From Cellulosimicrobium cellulans (GTDB taxonomy: Bacteria; Actinomycetota; Actinomycetes; Actinomycetales; Cellulomonadaceae): a stretch of 64,000 nucleotides of DNA. The translations under genes were made by a program, and so were the position numbers. The stretch covers positions 186,001-250,000 of the forward strand of contig NZ_JAMXST010000003.1 in the NCBI RefSeq assembly GCF_024124905.1, read 5' to 3'. Numbering within the stretch: the first letter of the stretch is position 1; every line of letters begins with the position of its first letter. A model generated the notes under the pieces. The model did not search any database. It was not told where the DNA came from and worked only from the letters and a program-made list of their open reading frames with translations. Positions 1 through 8,342 of the stretch are shown piece after piece.

Positions 1-1
1 C

Positions 2-82
2 GCGCACGCGCTCCACCAGGTCTGGCGCGCGGCGCAGGACGGGCTGCCGACCCCGCCGCGCGTCGCGGAGGGGTGGGCCTGA
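2..82 (+). CDS. C-terminal end of an unidentified gene (5' part outside window)
   Basis: An open frame enters from the left edge and ends at TGA 80-82, giving 26 residues ending in RVAEGWA. The stop overlaps the ATG of the next gene (TGATG), so the two are probably translationally coupled. Membrane proteins with the N-terminal prefix seen in the next gene are often preceded by a small PadR-type regulator, so that is my guess. The residues visible are too few to identify a family. Confidence 0.4.
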   Translation, partial: AHALHQVWRAAQDGLPTPPRVAEGWA

Positions 83-1461
83 TGGGCGCCACGACCGCTC
101 CCGCGGGCGGGGCGAGCCCGGGCCCGCACGCCGCGCTCGAGGCCCAGATCGACCAGTGGCGCGGCTACGTCCGCCGCCGCGAGGCCATCTCCGGCGCGGA
201 CGTCGACGAGATGGAGGACCACCTGCGCGAGCGGGTCGAGGACCTCCGCGCGACCGGGCTCGACGACGACGAGGCGTTCCTCGTCGCGGTGAAGCGCATG
301 GGCACGCTCGACGACCTCTCGCGCGAGTTCGCGCAGGAGCACTCCGAGCGGCTGTGGAAGCAGCTCGTCCTCGTCGGCGAGCAGCCGACCGGCCGCACGC
401 GGTCGTGGCGCGAGCTCGCGGTGGTGCTCGCGCTCGCCGTCGCGGTGGGCGTCACCGTGAAGGTCGCGACCGTGCTCCTCCCGTGGGAGACGGTCGGCCT
501 CAACGTCGGGCTCCTCGTGCTGCCGTTCCTCACGGCCTACCTCGCGTGGAAGCGGCAGGTCACGGCGCGCGTGGTCGGCGCGCTCGTCGTGCCGTTCGTC
601 GCGCTGGGCCTCGTCCTCAACCTGTACCCGTTCCAGCCCACGGACTCGACGTTCGTCCTCGCGGCGCTCGCCGCGCCCGTGACGCTGTGGTCCGTCGTCG
701 GGCTCGCGTACGTCGGCGGGCGGTGGCGCTCGGACGCACGACGCATGGACTTCGTGCGGTTCACGGGCGAGCTCGCCGTGTACTACACGCTCATCGCGCT
801 CGGCGGCGGCGTCCTGCTCGGCCTGACGATCGGGGTCTTCTCGCTCGCCGGCGTCGACCTCGAGCCCTACCTCGACGCCTGGATCCTGACCCTGTGCGTC
901 CCGGCGGCGCTCATCGTGGCCGCGTGGCTCGTCGAGGCCAAGCAGAACGTCGTCGAGAACATCGCGCCCGTGCTGACGCGCGTCTTCACGCCGCTGACGC
1001 TCGTCATGCTCCTCGCCGCGTTCGTCGTCCTCGCGACCGCGGGGAACCTCGCCGCCGTCGACCGCGAGCTGCTCATCCTCATGGACGCGATCCTCGTGCT
1101 CGTCCTGTGCCTGCTCCTCTACTCGGTCTCGGCACGCGACCCGCTCGCGCCCGGGTCGTTCTTCGACGGCCTCCAGGTCGTCCTCGTCGTCGCGGCGCTC
1201 GCGGTCGACGCCGTCGCGCTCACCGCGATGCTCACGCGCATCGCCGAGTTCGGCGTCAGCCCCAACAAGGCCGCCGCGCTCGGGCTCAACCTGCTCCTGC
1301 TCGTGCACCTCGTGTGGTCCGCCGTCCTCGCGACGGCGTTCCTGCGCGGGCGGCGCCCGTTCGCCGACCTCGTCGCCTGGCAGACCCGGTTCCTGCCCGT
1401 GTACGCGGCGTGGGCCGCGATCGTGGCCGTCGTCTTCCCGCCCGTGTTCGGCTTCGTCTGA
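82..1461 (+). CDS. Multipass membrane protein with permease-prefix-type N-terminal domain
   Basis: The 459-residue protein has a charged, helical cytoplasmic N-terminus of about 105 residues (LEAQIDQWRGYV..., DVDEMEDHLRERVEDL, ALEALKRMG-like AVKRMGTLDDL) that matches the permease prefix domain 1 found at the front of FtsX-like permeases. About nine to ten hydrophobic segments follow between residues 115 and 455. No FtsX or MacB periplasmic domain is present, so only the prefix and a membrane core are supported. ATG 82 overlaps the stop of the preceding gene; GTG 73 is an in-frame alternative. Function is unknown; the prefix family suggests a regulator-linked membrane protein. Confidence 0.75.
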   Translation: MGATTAPAGGASPGPHAALEAQIDQWRGYVRRREAISGADVDEMEDHLRERVEDLRATGLDDDEAFLVAVKRMGTLDDLSREFAQEHSERLWKQLVLVGEQPTGRTRSWRELAVVLALAVAVGVTVKVATVLLPWETVGLNVGLLVLPFLTAYLAWKRQVTARVVGALVVPFVALGLVLNLYPFQPTDSTFVLAALAAPVTLWSVVGLAYVGGRWRSDARRMDFVRFTGELAVYYTLIALGGGVLLGLTIGVFSLAGVDLEPYLDAWILTLCVPAALIVAAWLVEAKQNVVENIAPVLTRVFTPLTLVMLLAAFVVLATAGNLAAVDRELLILMDAILVLVLCLLLYSVSARDPLAPGSFFDGLQVVLVVAALAVDAVALTAMLTRIAEFGVSPNKAAALGLNLLLLVHLVWSAVLATAFLRGRRPFADLVAWQTRFLPVYAAWAAIVAVVFPPVFGFV

Positions 1462-1468
1462 CGACCCG

Positions 1469-1499
1469 CCGTGCCGGGCCCGCGGCGGGCCCGGCACGG
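1469..1499. terminator. Intrinsic-terminator-like hairpin
   Basis: Inverted repeat with arms CCGTGCCGGGCCCG and its complement around a 1-3 nt loop, 8 bp after the stop of the membrane-protein gene and before the convergent gene remnant. No T-tract, as is common in high-GC actinobacteria. Confidence 0.6.
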
Positions 1500-1507
1500 A
1501 CGCGCGA

Positions 1508-2031
1508 TCAGCGGACGGGCTGCGGCGCCGCGTCGGTCGCCGGGAGCGACGGCGCATCGCCACCCGCCCGGAACATGCGCCGCACCAGCGGGCGCAGCGC
1601 GCGCGACAGCATGACGCCGGTGGTCGCGCGCAGCACCGCCGCCTCCAGCCGGCTCCCCGGCACCATGCGGGCGATGCCCCCGCCGGGGATCTTCTTCCCC
1701 GCCTCGACGAACGGGGCGACGTCGGCCGCGTACCGCCGCGCCGCGCCGGCGGGGTCGTCGGGGGTCGCCCCCAGCCGCGTGGCGAGGAGGTAGGCGCCGA
1801 CCAGGGCGGTCGCGGTGCCCTGGCCCGTCATGGGCGAGCCGCACGACGCCGCGTCCCCCGGGAGCACCACCCGGCCGGCGACCGGATCGGGGACGTCGAG
1901 AACGCCGCGTAGCCGCCGAGGTAGGTCACGAACTGCTCCTCCGGCCCGAACGCGAGCCGACGCGTCGCGGAGTGGACGCCGTCGGCCCCGATGACGAGGT
2001 CGAAGCGTGCGGCGTCGGGCGGGCGGCCCGG
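1508..2031 (-). pseudogene. Remnant of a FAD-dependent monooxygenase
   Basis: Read on the minus strand, one frame carries FDLVIGADGVHSATRRL and a GGYAAF motif, the NAD(P)H/FAD-binding middle of aromatic-hydroxylase/TetX-type monooxygenases. About 40 residues later a different frame continues with GRVVLPGDAASCGSPMTG, ALVGAYLLATRL and the normal C-terminal helices. In intact members about 100 residues separate these two blocks, and about 150 precede the first. The N-terminal Rossmann motif is absent. The gene has therefore lost its 5' half, an internal segment, and its reading frame (shift near 1880-1900). It abuts a regulator remnant on the other strand. Confidence 0.75.
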
Positions 2032-2196
2032 CCCGAGCTGAGCGAGGCCGACCTCGCGGCCGTCGCCCGGCTCGACTTCGTGCTCGTGCAGAGCCTCGGC
2101 ATCCTCTGGCTCCTCGACCCGGACGCCGTCCCGAGCGGGGACGAGCTCGCGCGCGCCGTCGCCGTCGTCGCCGGACGGGCGGACGACGAGGGCTGA
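2032..2196 (+). pseudogene. C-terminal remnant of a TetR-family regulator
   Basis: The last 54 codons before TGA 2196 read ELSEADLAAVARLDFVL then QSLGILWLLDPDAVP, which resembles the last helices of the ligand domain of TetR-type repressors. There is no HTH upstream: the same DNA immediately runs into the antisense monooxygenase remnant. TetR regulators commonly flank FAD monooxygenases, so one deletion probably fused the two genes. Assignment rests on the helix pattern only. Confidence 0.45.
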
Positions 2197-2227
2197 CGCC
2201 GCGTGCGCCCGGGCGTAGCGTGGCGGG

Positions 2228-3280
2228 ATGGCCGCCGCCACTCCCGGAGGGCCGCCCGAGGACGGGCTGGTCGACTGGTTGCTCGACGCCGACCCGGCGC
2301 TGCGGTGGCGGGTCGAGCGCGACGTCGTGCACGCGCCTCCCGAGGTCTGGGAGGCGACGCGGGCGCGCGTCGCGACCGAGGGCTTCGGCGCGCGCCTGCT
2401 CGCGCTGCAGGACCCCGACGGGCAGTGGGCGGGCGGCGCGTACTTCCCGGCGGACGCGGGAGCGGTGGACGCCGGCGGAGCGCCCGAGGAGGGCCAGCCC
2501 TGGACGGCGACGACGTGGTCGCTCGTCGCGCTGCGCGAGTGGGGGCTCGACCCGGGCGTGCTGCGCGCGCGCCGCACGCCCGAGCTGCTCGCGGCGCACA
2601 GCCGCTGGGAGTACGACGACCTGCCCTACTGGGGCGGCGAGGTCGACTGGTGCATCAACGGGTACACGCTCGCCGCGGGTGCGTGGCTCGGGGCCGACGT
2701 CTCGGAGCTGCTCGCCGCCGTCGTGGCGGGCCGGCTGCCCGACGGCGGGTGGAACTGCGACTGGGTCGAGGGCGCCACCGTCTCCTCGTTCCACTCGACC
2801 CTCAATGCGCTCAAGGGCCTGCTCGCGTACCAGGAGCTCGCGGGCGGCAGCGACGAGCTGCGGGCGGCGCGTCGCTCCGGCGAGGAGTATCTGCTGCGCC
2901 GCGGCCTGTTCCGCCGCCTGAGCACGGGCGAGCCCGTCGGGGACTGGGTGTTCCGTCTCGCGTACCCGTTCCGTTGGTACTACAGCGTGCTCAACGCGCT
3001 GGTCTACCTGCGCGAGGCGTCGCTGCTCGACGGGACGCCTCCCGACCCGCGCGCGGCGGACGCTGTCGAGCACGTCCGCCGCGCCCGGCGCCCGGACGGC
3101 ACCTGGCTCCAGGGCCGGCGCCACCCGGGCCGGGTGTGGTTCGAGGTCGACGCCCCCGCGGGCGAGCCGTCGCGCTGGCTCACCTACCACGCGACCGTCG
3201 TCCTCGACTGGTGGGACGGCGCGGGCGTCAGGACGTCGGCGCGCCCGACACGACCTCGGCGCCGTCGAGCACCGCGATGA
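2228..3280 (+). CDS. Squalene-cyclase/prenyltransferase-like alpha-barrel protein
   Basis: The 350-residue product has repeated motifs typical of alpha/alpha-barrel terpenoid-cyclase-like proteins: LLALQDPDGQWAGG (residues ~58-71), LLAAVVAGRLPDGGWNCDW (~160-178), FHSTLNALKGLLAY and a second repeat YYSVLNALVYL, ending RRPDGTWLQGRRHPGRVWF. It lacks the DXDD catalytic motif of true squalene-hopene cyclases, so enzymatic activity is uncertain. No Shine-Dalgarno is seen; TAGCGT lies exactly 6 nt before ATG 2228, indicating a leaderless transcript. Its 3' end overlaps the convergent siderophore-binding-protein gene by 53 bp. Confidence 0.7.
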   Translation: MAAATPGGPPEDGLVDWLLDADPALRWRVERDVVHAPPEVWEATRARVATEGFGARLLALQDPDGQWAGGAYFPADAGAVDAGGAPEEGQPWTATTWSLVALREWGLDPGVLRARRTPELLAAHSRWEYDDLPYWGGEVDWCINGYTLAAGAWLGADVSELLAAVVAGRLPDGGWNCDWVEGATVSSFHSTLNALKGLLAYQELAGGSDELRAARRSGEEYLLRRGLFRRLSTGEPVGDWVFRLAYPFRWYYSVLNALVYLREASLLDGTPPDPRAADAVEHVRRARRPDGTWLQGRRHPGRVWFEVDAPAGEPSRWLTYHATVVLDWWDGAGVRTSARPTRPRRRRAPR

Positions 3281-4280
3281 GCTCGTCGAACCACTCGACG
3301 TAGCTCGCGTAGGTGAACGGCCGCTTGTCGTCCCACCCGACGACCTGGCCCGCCTGCACCGCGGGCAGCCCCGCGTAGACGGGGTTGGTGGCCATCGCCT
3401 CGTCGGAGCCCGTGTAGCTCAGCACGACGTCGGCCGGGTGGTCCGGCACGCGCTCCCAGCTCAGCTCGGCCCAGCCCTCCTGGTCCTGCGGCCCGCCGAT
3501 CGTGAAGCCCAGCTCCTCGAGCAGCGCGAGCTGGCCGAGGTTCTTCTGGCCCACCCACAGCTGCTCCGCGCCGTTGAGCGGCAGGATCGTCAGCGGCTTC
3601 TCCGCCGCGATGCCGCGCAGCGTGTCGAGCCGCTCGTCGAACGCGGCCTTCGCGTCCGCGACCTCCGGCGAGTCGACGTCGCCGCCGAGCGCCTCCGCGA
3701 GCGACGCGTAGTCCTCGATCACCTCGACGACCGGCCGGCCCGAGAACCTCATGCCGACGAACGGAGCGACCGCCGTCGCCTCCTCGGTGACCGTGTCGTC
3801 CCACCAGGTCCAGGCCGTGCCGTCCTCGTTGCCGAACCCGATCACGAGGTCGGGCTCGAGCGCGAGCAGCTTCTCCAGGTTGAGCTCGGCGTCGGCCCCG
3901 ACGACCTCCATCTCGTCGACCCGGGCGTTGCCGATCGACAGCGCGCCGGCGTCGGAGAAGCCGTAGCCGAACACCCCGGCGGGCCGCACGCCGTAGTCCC
4001 ACAGCGCCGCGGCGGTGTAGCCGTCCACGACGAGGCTGTCCGGCGCCTCGTCGAGCGCGTACGTCGTGCCGTAGCCCGAGGACGTCCAGGACCAGCCGTC
4101 CGCGGCCGCGGTCGGGTCCGCGCCGTCGGTCCCGGGCTCGGTGCCGGCCGAGCACGCGGCGAGCGTGGCCGCGAGCCCGACGGCGAGCGCGCCGGCGGCG
4201 AGGGAGCGCACCGGGCGCCGGTGCCGGGTCGGGCGGGCTGCCGTGGGCAGGGTGGACGGGGGACGGGTGGTGCGGGTCAT
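3228..4280 (-). CDS. Iron-siderophore ABC transporter substrate-binding lipoprotein
   Basis: The 350-residue protein has a twin-arginine-poor, basic N-terminus, a hydrophobic stretch and lipobox LAAC with the lipidated cysteine at residue 43, so it is an exported lipoprotein. The mature part has the two-lobe FecB/FepB (PeriBP) pattern: LDEAPDSLVVDGYTAAALWD, LLALEPDLVIGFGNEDG, VVEVIEDYASLAEALGG and LGFTIGG. It should capture a ferric chelate and hand it to the permeases encoded upstream. It is the last gene of the operon, 96 bp after the ATPase gene, with its own Shine-Dalgarno (GGAGGAGC) before ATG 4280. The exact siderophore cannot be told from sequence. Confidence 0.88.
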   Translation of the reverse strand: MTRTTRPPSTLPTAARPTRHRRPVRSLAAGALAVGLAATLAACSAGTEPGTDGADPTAAADGWSWTSSGYGTTYALDEAPDSLVVDGYTAAALWDYGVRPAGVFGYGFSDAGALSIGNARVDEMEVVGADAELNLEKLLALEPDLVIGFGNEDGTAWTWWDDTVTEEATAVAPFVGMRFSGRPVVEVIEDYASLAEALGGDVDSPEVADAKAAFDERLDTLRGIAAEKPLTILPLNGAEQLWVGQKNLGQLALLEELGFTIGGPQDQEGWAELSWERVPDHPADVVLSYTGSDEAMATNPVYAGLPAVQAGQVVGWDDKRPFTYASYVEWFDELIAVLDGAEVVSGAPTS

Positions 4281-4376
4281 GCGTTGCTCCTCCGACGAGG
4301 CGGTGCGGGCGAGCGCAGGACGGTGGGGGGCCGGTCGGGCGGGTGGGTCGACCGGCGGGGAACGGGGGCCGCGCGG

Positions 4377-5285
4377 TCAGGCGCGGCGAGGACGACCCTC
4401 GGGCACGACGAGTGGGGTGCCCGTCACGGGGTCGGCGATGATGCGGCACGGCAGGCCGAACACGTCCTCGACCAGGTCGGCCGTCACGACGTCGGCCGGC
4501 GCGCCCTCGGCGACGACCGCGCCGTCCTTCATGGCGATGAGGTGCGTCGCGTAGCGGCACGCGTGGTTGAGGTCGTGCAGCACCGCGACGAGCGTGTGCC
4601 CGCGGTCGCGGTTGAGGTCGGCGCACAGCTCCAGCAGCTCGATCTGGTGCGCGATGTCGAGGAACGTCGTCGGCTCGTCGAGCAGGAGGAGGGGCGTCTC
4701 CTGCGCGAGGACCATGGCGACCCACACGCGCTGGCGCTGCCCGCCGGAGAGCTCGTCGACGAGGCGGCCCGAGAGCTCGGTCGTCCCGGTCGCGGCGAGC
4801 GCGCCGACCACCGCGGCCTCGTCCTCGCGCGACCACTGGCGCAGGAGCTTCTGGTGCGGGTAGCGCCCGCGCGCGACCAGGTCGGCGACGGTGATGCCCT
4901 CGGGCGCGATCGACGTCTGCGGCAGGAGGCCGAGGCGGCGCGCGACCTCCTTCGCGGGGATCGAGGAGATCGAGCGGCCGTCGAGCACGACCTGGCCCCG
5001 CGACGGCTTGAGCAGGCGCGACAGCGCGCGCAGCAGCGTCGACTTGCCGCACGCGTTCGGCCCGACGATCACCGTGAACGACCCGTCGGGGATGCTCACG
5101 TCGAGGTCGGAGGAGATGACGCGGTCGTCGTAGCCGACCGTGATTCCGTCGGCGTGCAGGCGGTCCGCGGGCGGGACGCGGTCGGCGCGCGCGTCGGTCG
5201 GCGCGTCGGCGACTGCGCCGCTCGGGGCGGCCGCGAGGTTCGTGAGAGCCACCGGGGTCCTTCCGGTCTGCGGGTTCGTGGTCAC
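4377..5285 (-). CDS. Siderophore ABC transporter ATP-binding protein
   Basis: The 302-residue ATPase has Walker A GPNACGKST, Q-loop LLPQTS, signature LSGGQRQR, Walker B LLLLDEPTTFLD and the switch His in AVLHDLNHA, all in FepC/FhuC-type order. The first ~40 residues are an Ala/Asp-rich extension. It starts with GTG 5285, which overlaps the stop of the preceding permease gene by four bases (GTGA), so translation is coupled. It energises the two FecCD permeases encoded just upstream. Confidence 0.92.
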   Translation of the reverse strand: MTTNPQTGRTPVALTNLAAAPSGAVADAPTDARADRVPPADRLHADGITVGYDDRVISSDLDVSIPDGSFTVIVGPNACGKSTLLRALSRLLKPSRGQVVLDGRSISSIPAKEVARRLGLLPQTSIAPEGITVADLVARGRYPHQKLLRQWSREDEAAVVGALAATGTTELSGRLVDELSGGQRQRVWVAMVLAQETPLLLLDEPTTFLDIAHQIELLELCADLNRDRGHTLVAVLHDLNHACRYATHLIAMKDGAVVAEGAPADVVTADLVEDVFGLPCRIIADPVTGTPLVVPEGRPRRA

Positions 5286-6397
5286 TTGCGGGCCTCGCGG
5301 ACGAGGAGCCAGACGAGGTAGGCGCCGCCGACGCTCACGGTGACGACGCCGACGGGGAGCTGGGTGGGCGCGAACGCGCGCTGGGCGACGAGGTCGCTCG
5401 CCGCGAGCAGCACGGCGCCCATGACGGCGGCGGGGAGGATCCGCACGCCCGCGGCGCCCGTGAGGCGGCGCGCGAGCTGCGGGGCGGCGAGGGCGACGAA
5501 CGCGATGGGCCCGGCCGCCGCGGTCACGAGGGCCGTGAGCGCGACGCCGACGATCACGAGGGCGAGGCGCACCCGCTCGCTGCGCAGGCCGAGGGCCGCC
5601 GCGGCGTCGTCCCCGAGCTCGAGCAGCCCCATGCGCGGCGCGAGCCACAGGAGCGGGAGCGCGAGGAGCGCCGCGAGCACGCACGCGGGGACCGCCTGCG
5701 CCCAGGTCATGCCGTTGAGCGACCCGGCGCCCCACACGGCGGCCGCCATCGCGGTCTCGAGATCCGCCTTGACGATGAGCCACTGGTTGACGGACGCGAG
5801 CATCGCGGACACGGCGATCCCGACGATGATGAGCCGGAAGCCCTGCACGCCCCGCCGGTAGGCCAGGAGGTACACGACGCCCGCGGTGACGACGCCGCCG
5901 ACGAGGGCGCCCGCCGCGACGCCGACGTACCCGCCGCCGAGCAGCATGATGACGACGAGCGCGCCCGTGTACGCGCCGGTGTTGAACCCGATGACGTCGG
6001 GGCTGCCCAGCGGGTTGCGCGTGAGCGACTGGAAGATCGCGCCGCTCGCGCCGAGCGCCGCGCCGAGCACGAGCGCCATGAGCGCGCGCGGCAGGCGCCA
6101 CTCCACGACGACCATGTGCACCGGGCCGTCGGCGGCGCCCACGAGCGCCTGGAGCACCTGGGGCACGGTGAGCGGGTAGTCGCCGGTGGTCAGCGCGACG
6201 ACGCCGATCGCGAGCGCGACGAGCAGCAGCACCCCGCACACGGCGAGCGTGCGCAGGTCGAGCCGCAGGCTCGCGCGGCCGCCGAGCCCCCGCACGACGC
6301 GTGTGGGGCGGCCGAAGTCGACGCGGTGCGCGCGGTCGGACGAGGGCCCGCCCACGCGCGGTCCCACGGGCGCGTCGTCCCGGACCGGGGCGCTCAC
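5282..6397 (-). CDS. FecCD-family siderophore ABC permease (second subunit)
   Basis: The 371-residue protein has a ~65-residue polar N-terminus followed by about nine to ten membrane segments with the FecCD signatures RLPRALMALVLGAALGASG, NPLGSPDVIGFNTGA and GPIAFVALAAPQLARRLTG, the last being the region that contacts the ATPase. GTG 6397 overlaps the stop of the first permease gene (GTGA), and its own stop overlaps the ATPase start. It probably forms a heterodimer with the neighbouring permease. Confidence 0.92.
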   Translation of the reverse strand: MSAPVRDDAPVGPRVGGPSSDRAHRVDFGRPTRVVRGLGGRASLRLDLRTLAVCGVLLLVALAIGVVALTTGDYPLTVPQVLQALVGAADGPVHMVVVEWRLPRALMALVLGAALGASGAIFQSLTRNPLGSPDVIGFNTGAYTGALVVIMLLGGGYVGVAAGALVGGVVTAGVVYLLAYRRGVQGFRLIIVGIAVSAMLASVNQWLIVKADLETAMAAAVWGAGSLNGMTWAQAVPACVLAALLALPLLWLAPRMGLLELGDDAAAALGLRSERVRLALVIVGVALTALVTAAAGPIAFVALAAPQLARRLTGAAGVRILPAAVMGAVLLAASDLVAQRAFAPTQLPVGVVTVSVGGAYLVWLLVREARK

Positions 6398-7488
6398 AGC
6401 CCGCTCGCCTTCGAGCGGCGCACGAGCGCGATGAGGACCGGCGCACCGACGAACGCCGTGACGATCCCGACCTGCAGCTCGCCGGGCATGACGACGACCC
6501 GGCCGACGACGTCGGACACGAGCAGCAGGACGGGCGCGAGCACGGCCGAGTACGGCAGGATCCAGCGCTGGTCGGGGCCGACCGTCCAGCGCGCGACGTG
6601 CGGCACCATGAGCCCGACGAACGCGATCGGCCCGGCCGCCGCCGTCGCGGCGCCGCACAGCAGCATCACCGCGACGCCGACGAGGACGCGCGTGCGCCCC
6701 ACGTGCGCGCCGAGCGAGCTCGCGAGGTCGTCGCCGAGCGCGATCGTGTTGAGCGGGCGCGCGACGACGAGCGCGATGACGAGCCCGACCACGACGAACG
6801 GCGCGATCGTGCCGGCCATCTCCATCGTGCGGCCGGCCAGCGAGCCGGCGCCCCAGAAGCGCATGCGGTCGAACGCCGCGGGGTCGAGCAGCGTGATCCC
6901 CTGCGAGATGCCGCCCAGGACGGCCCCGAGCGCGACGCCCGCGAGGGTGAGGCGCACGGGCGTCGCTCCCCCGCGCCCCTGGGAGCCGATCGCGTAGACG
7001 GCGATCGTCGCCACGACCGCCCCGGCGAACGCGAACCAGATGAAGGACTGGATGTCCGCGAACCCGAGGAACGCGACCGCGAGCACGACGGCGAACGCCG
7101 CCCCGGCGTTGACGCCGAGGATGCCCGGGTCGGCGAGCGGGTTGCGCGTCATGGCCTGGATGAGCCCGCCCGCGACCCCGAGCGCGGTGCCGACCAGCAG
7201 GCCGACGATCGTGCGGGGCAGCCGCAGGTCGCGGATGATCACGTGGTCGCCCGAGCCGTCGTACCCGGTGAGCGCGTCCCATACGGTGCCGAGCGGGACC
7301 GGCTTGGAGCCGACGACGAGGCTGAGCACGATCGCGACCGCGAGGACCACGACGGCGACGAGGAGCCCGAGGCTGCGGCCCGCGTTGGTGCGGGCGACCC
7401 CGGCCGGGCGGTCGTCACGGCCCGTCGCGGGCCGGACGGGCCCGTCGGGGACGCCGATCGGCGCGTCGGCGGTCGCGGGCGAGGTCAT
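6394..7488 (-). CDS. FecCD-family siderophore ABC permease (first subunit)
   Basis: First gene of the iron operon, 364 residues from ATG 7488. FecCD motifs are RLPRTIVGLLVGTALGVAGG, NPLADPGILGVNAGAAF and GPIAFVGLMVPHVARWTVG. A longer frame begins at 7551 but would run through the IdeR box, so the internal ATG is chosen. The promoter region between 7489 and 7560 holds a clear IdeR/DtxR site. The order permease-permease-ATPase-binding protein is standard for actinobacterial siderophore importers. Confidence 0.92.
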   Translation of the reverse strand: MTSPATADAPIGVPDGPVRPATGRDDRPAGVARTNAGRSLGLLVAVVVLAVAIVLSLVVGSKPVPLGTVWDALTGYDGSGDHVIIRDLRLPRTIVGLLVGTALGVAGGLIQAMTRNPLADPGILGVNAGAAFAVVLAVAFLGFADIQSFIWFAFAGAVVATIAVYAIGSQGRGGATPVRLTLAGVALGAVLGGISQGITLLDPAAFDRMRFWGAGSLAGRTMEMAGTIAPFVVVGLVIALVVARPLNTIALGDDLASSLGAHVGRTRVLVGVAVMLLCGAATAAAGPIAFVGLMVPHVARWTVGPDQRWILPYSAVLAPVLLLVSDVVGRVVVMPGELQVGIVTAFVGAPVLIALVRRSKASGL

Positions 7489-7536
7489 GGTGCTCGGATC
7501 TGCTCGGGGGCGCGTGCCCGGTCGGTGGTGGCCTAG

Positions 7537-7555
7537 TGAGGTTACCCTCACCTTA
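7537..7555 (-). promoter_or_regulatory. IdeR/DtxR iron box
   Basis: On the minus strand the sequence TAAGGTGAGGGTAACCTCA matches the 19-bp DtxR/IdeR consensus TTAGGTTAGGCTAACCTAA at 15 of 19 positions, with both AGGT/ACCT half-sites intact. It lies about 50 bp before the first iron-permease gene, so Fe(II)-loaded IdeR/DmdR should repress this operon when iron is plentiful. Confidence 0.85.
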
Positions 7556-7719
7556 ATTCACGCCAGGGTGGGCCCGGCAAGACGGTGGGGCGCGACGTCG
7601 GGGTGACTCCCCTCACGGCCGAGCCTCGCCCGCCGTCCTCCCCGGGGCCTCGCCGCGGGGTCCCGCAGACTCCTGACAGCGTTTCCCCGTGCAGGTCCGG
7701 CGTGTGCGAGAGTGGCCGC

Positions 7720-8316
7720 ATGACCTCGCACGTCCCCGTCGCCGCCGACCACGTCGTCACCGTCGACGACCAGGGTCGCCGAACCGGCACCTTCGAGCGC
7801 GCCGCGGTCCACACGACCGAGACGCCCCTCCACCTCGCCTTCTCCTGCTACGTGCTCGACGACGCGGGCCGCCTCCTGCTCACGCGGCGCGCGCTCGGGA
7901 AGCGCACGTGGCCGGGCGTGTGGACCAACTCCTTCTGCGGGCACCCGCGCTGGACCGAGACCACCGAGGAGTCGATCGTCCGCCACGGGCGGCACGAGCT
8001 CGGGCTGGAGATCGCGGGCCTCGAGGTCGCGGTGCCGGGCTTCCGCTACCGCGCGGTCGACGCGTCCGGCGTCGTGGAGAACGAGATCTGCCCGGTCTAC
8101 GCGGCGCGCGCGGCGGGCACGGTCGAGCCGAACCCCGACGAGGTCATGGAGACCGCCTGGGCGGACCCGCGCGACGTCGCGCGCGCGGTCGCCGCGACCC
8201 CGTGGGCCTTCAGCCCGTGGATGGTGCTCCAGGTCGCCGCTCTCGGCGCCGCGAGCACCGAGGGCGACGGCCCGACGGCGCTCCTCGCCGCGGCGTTCGG
8301 GCCTTCCTCGGCCTGA
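7720..8316 (+). CDS. idi: Isopentenyl-diphosphate delta-isomerase, type I
   Basis: The 198-residue enzyme interconverts isopentenyl and dimethylallyl diphosphate. Type I hallmarks are present: the catalytic cysteine C73 in TNSFCGHPRW, the metal/catalytic glutamate E122 in VVENEICPVY, the Nudix-like stretch ESIVRHGRHELGLE and the early LHLAFSCYVLDDAG strand. Length fits the family (about 180-200). There is no Shine-Dalgarno; GAGAGT sits 6 nt before ATG 7720, consistent with a leaderless mRNA. It stands alone between divergent and convergent neighbours. Confidence 0.92.
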   Translation: MTSHVPVAADHVVTVDDQGRRTGTFERAAVHTTETPLHLAFSCYVLDDAGRLLLTRRALGKRTWPGVWTNSFCGHPRWTETTEESIVRHGRHELGLEIAGLEVAVPGFRYRAVDASGVVENEICPVYAARAAGTVEPNPDEVMETAWADPRDVARAVAATPWAFSPWMVLQVAALGAASTEGDGPTALLAAAFGPSSA

Positions 8317-8342
8317 CGCCCGGTCGACCGTCCGCGAGACGC

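Noticed and set aside
156-1793. Long open frames overlapping the membrane-protein gene in other frames
   Set aside because: Arg/Ala/Pro-rich translations with no domain; typical antisense and shifted frames of GC-rich genes.
3228-3280. Misplaced stop or assembly error where two genes overlap by 53 bp
   Set aside because: Convergent overlap of this size is tolerable; both proteins have plausible C-termini.
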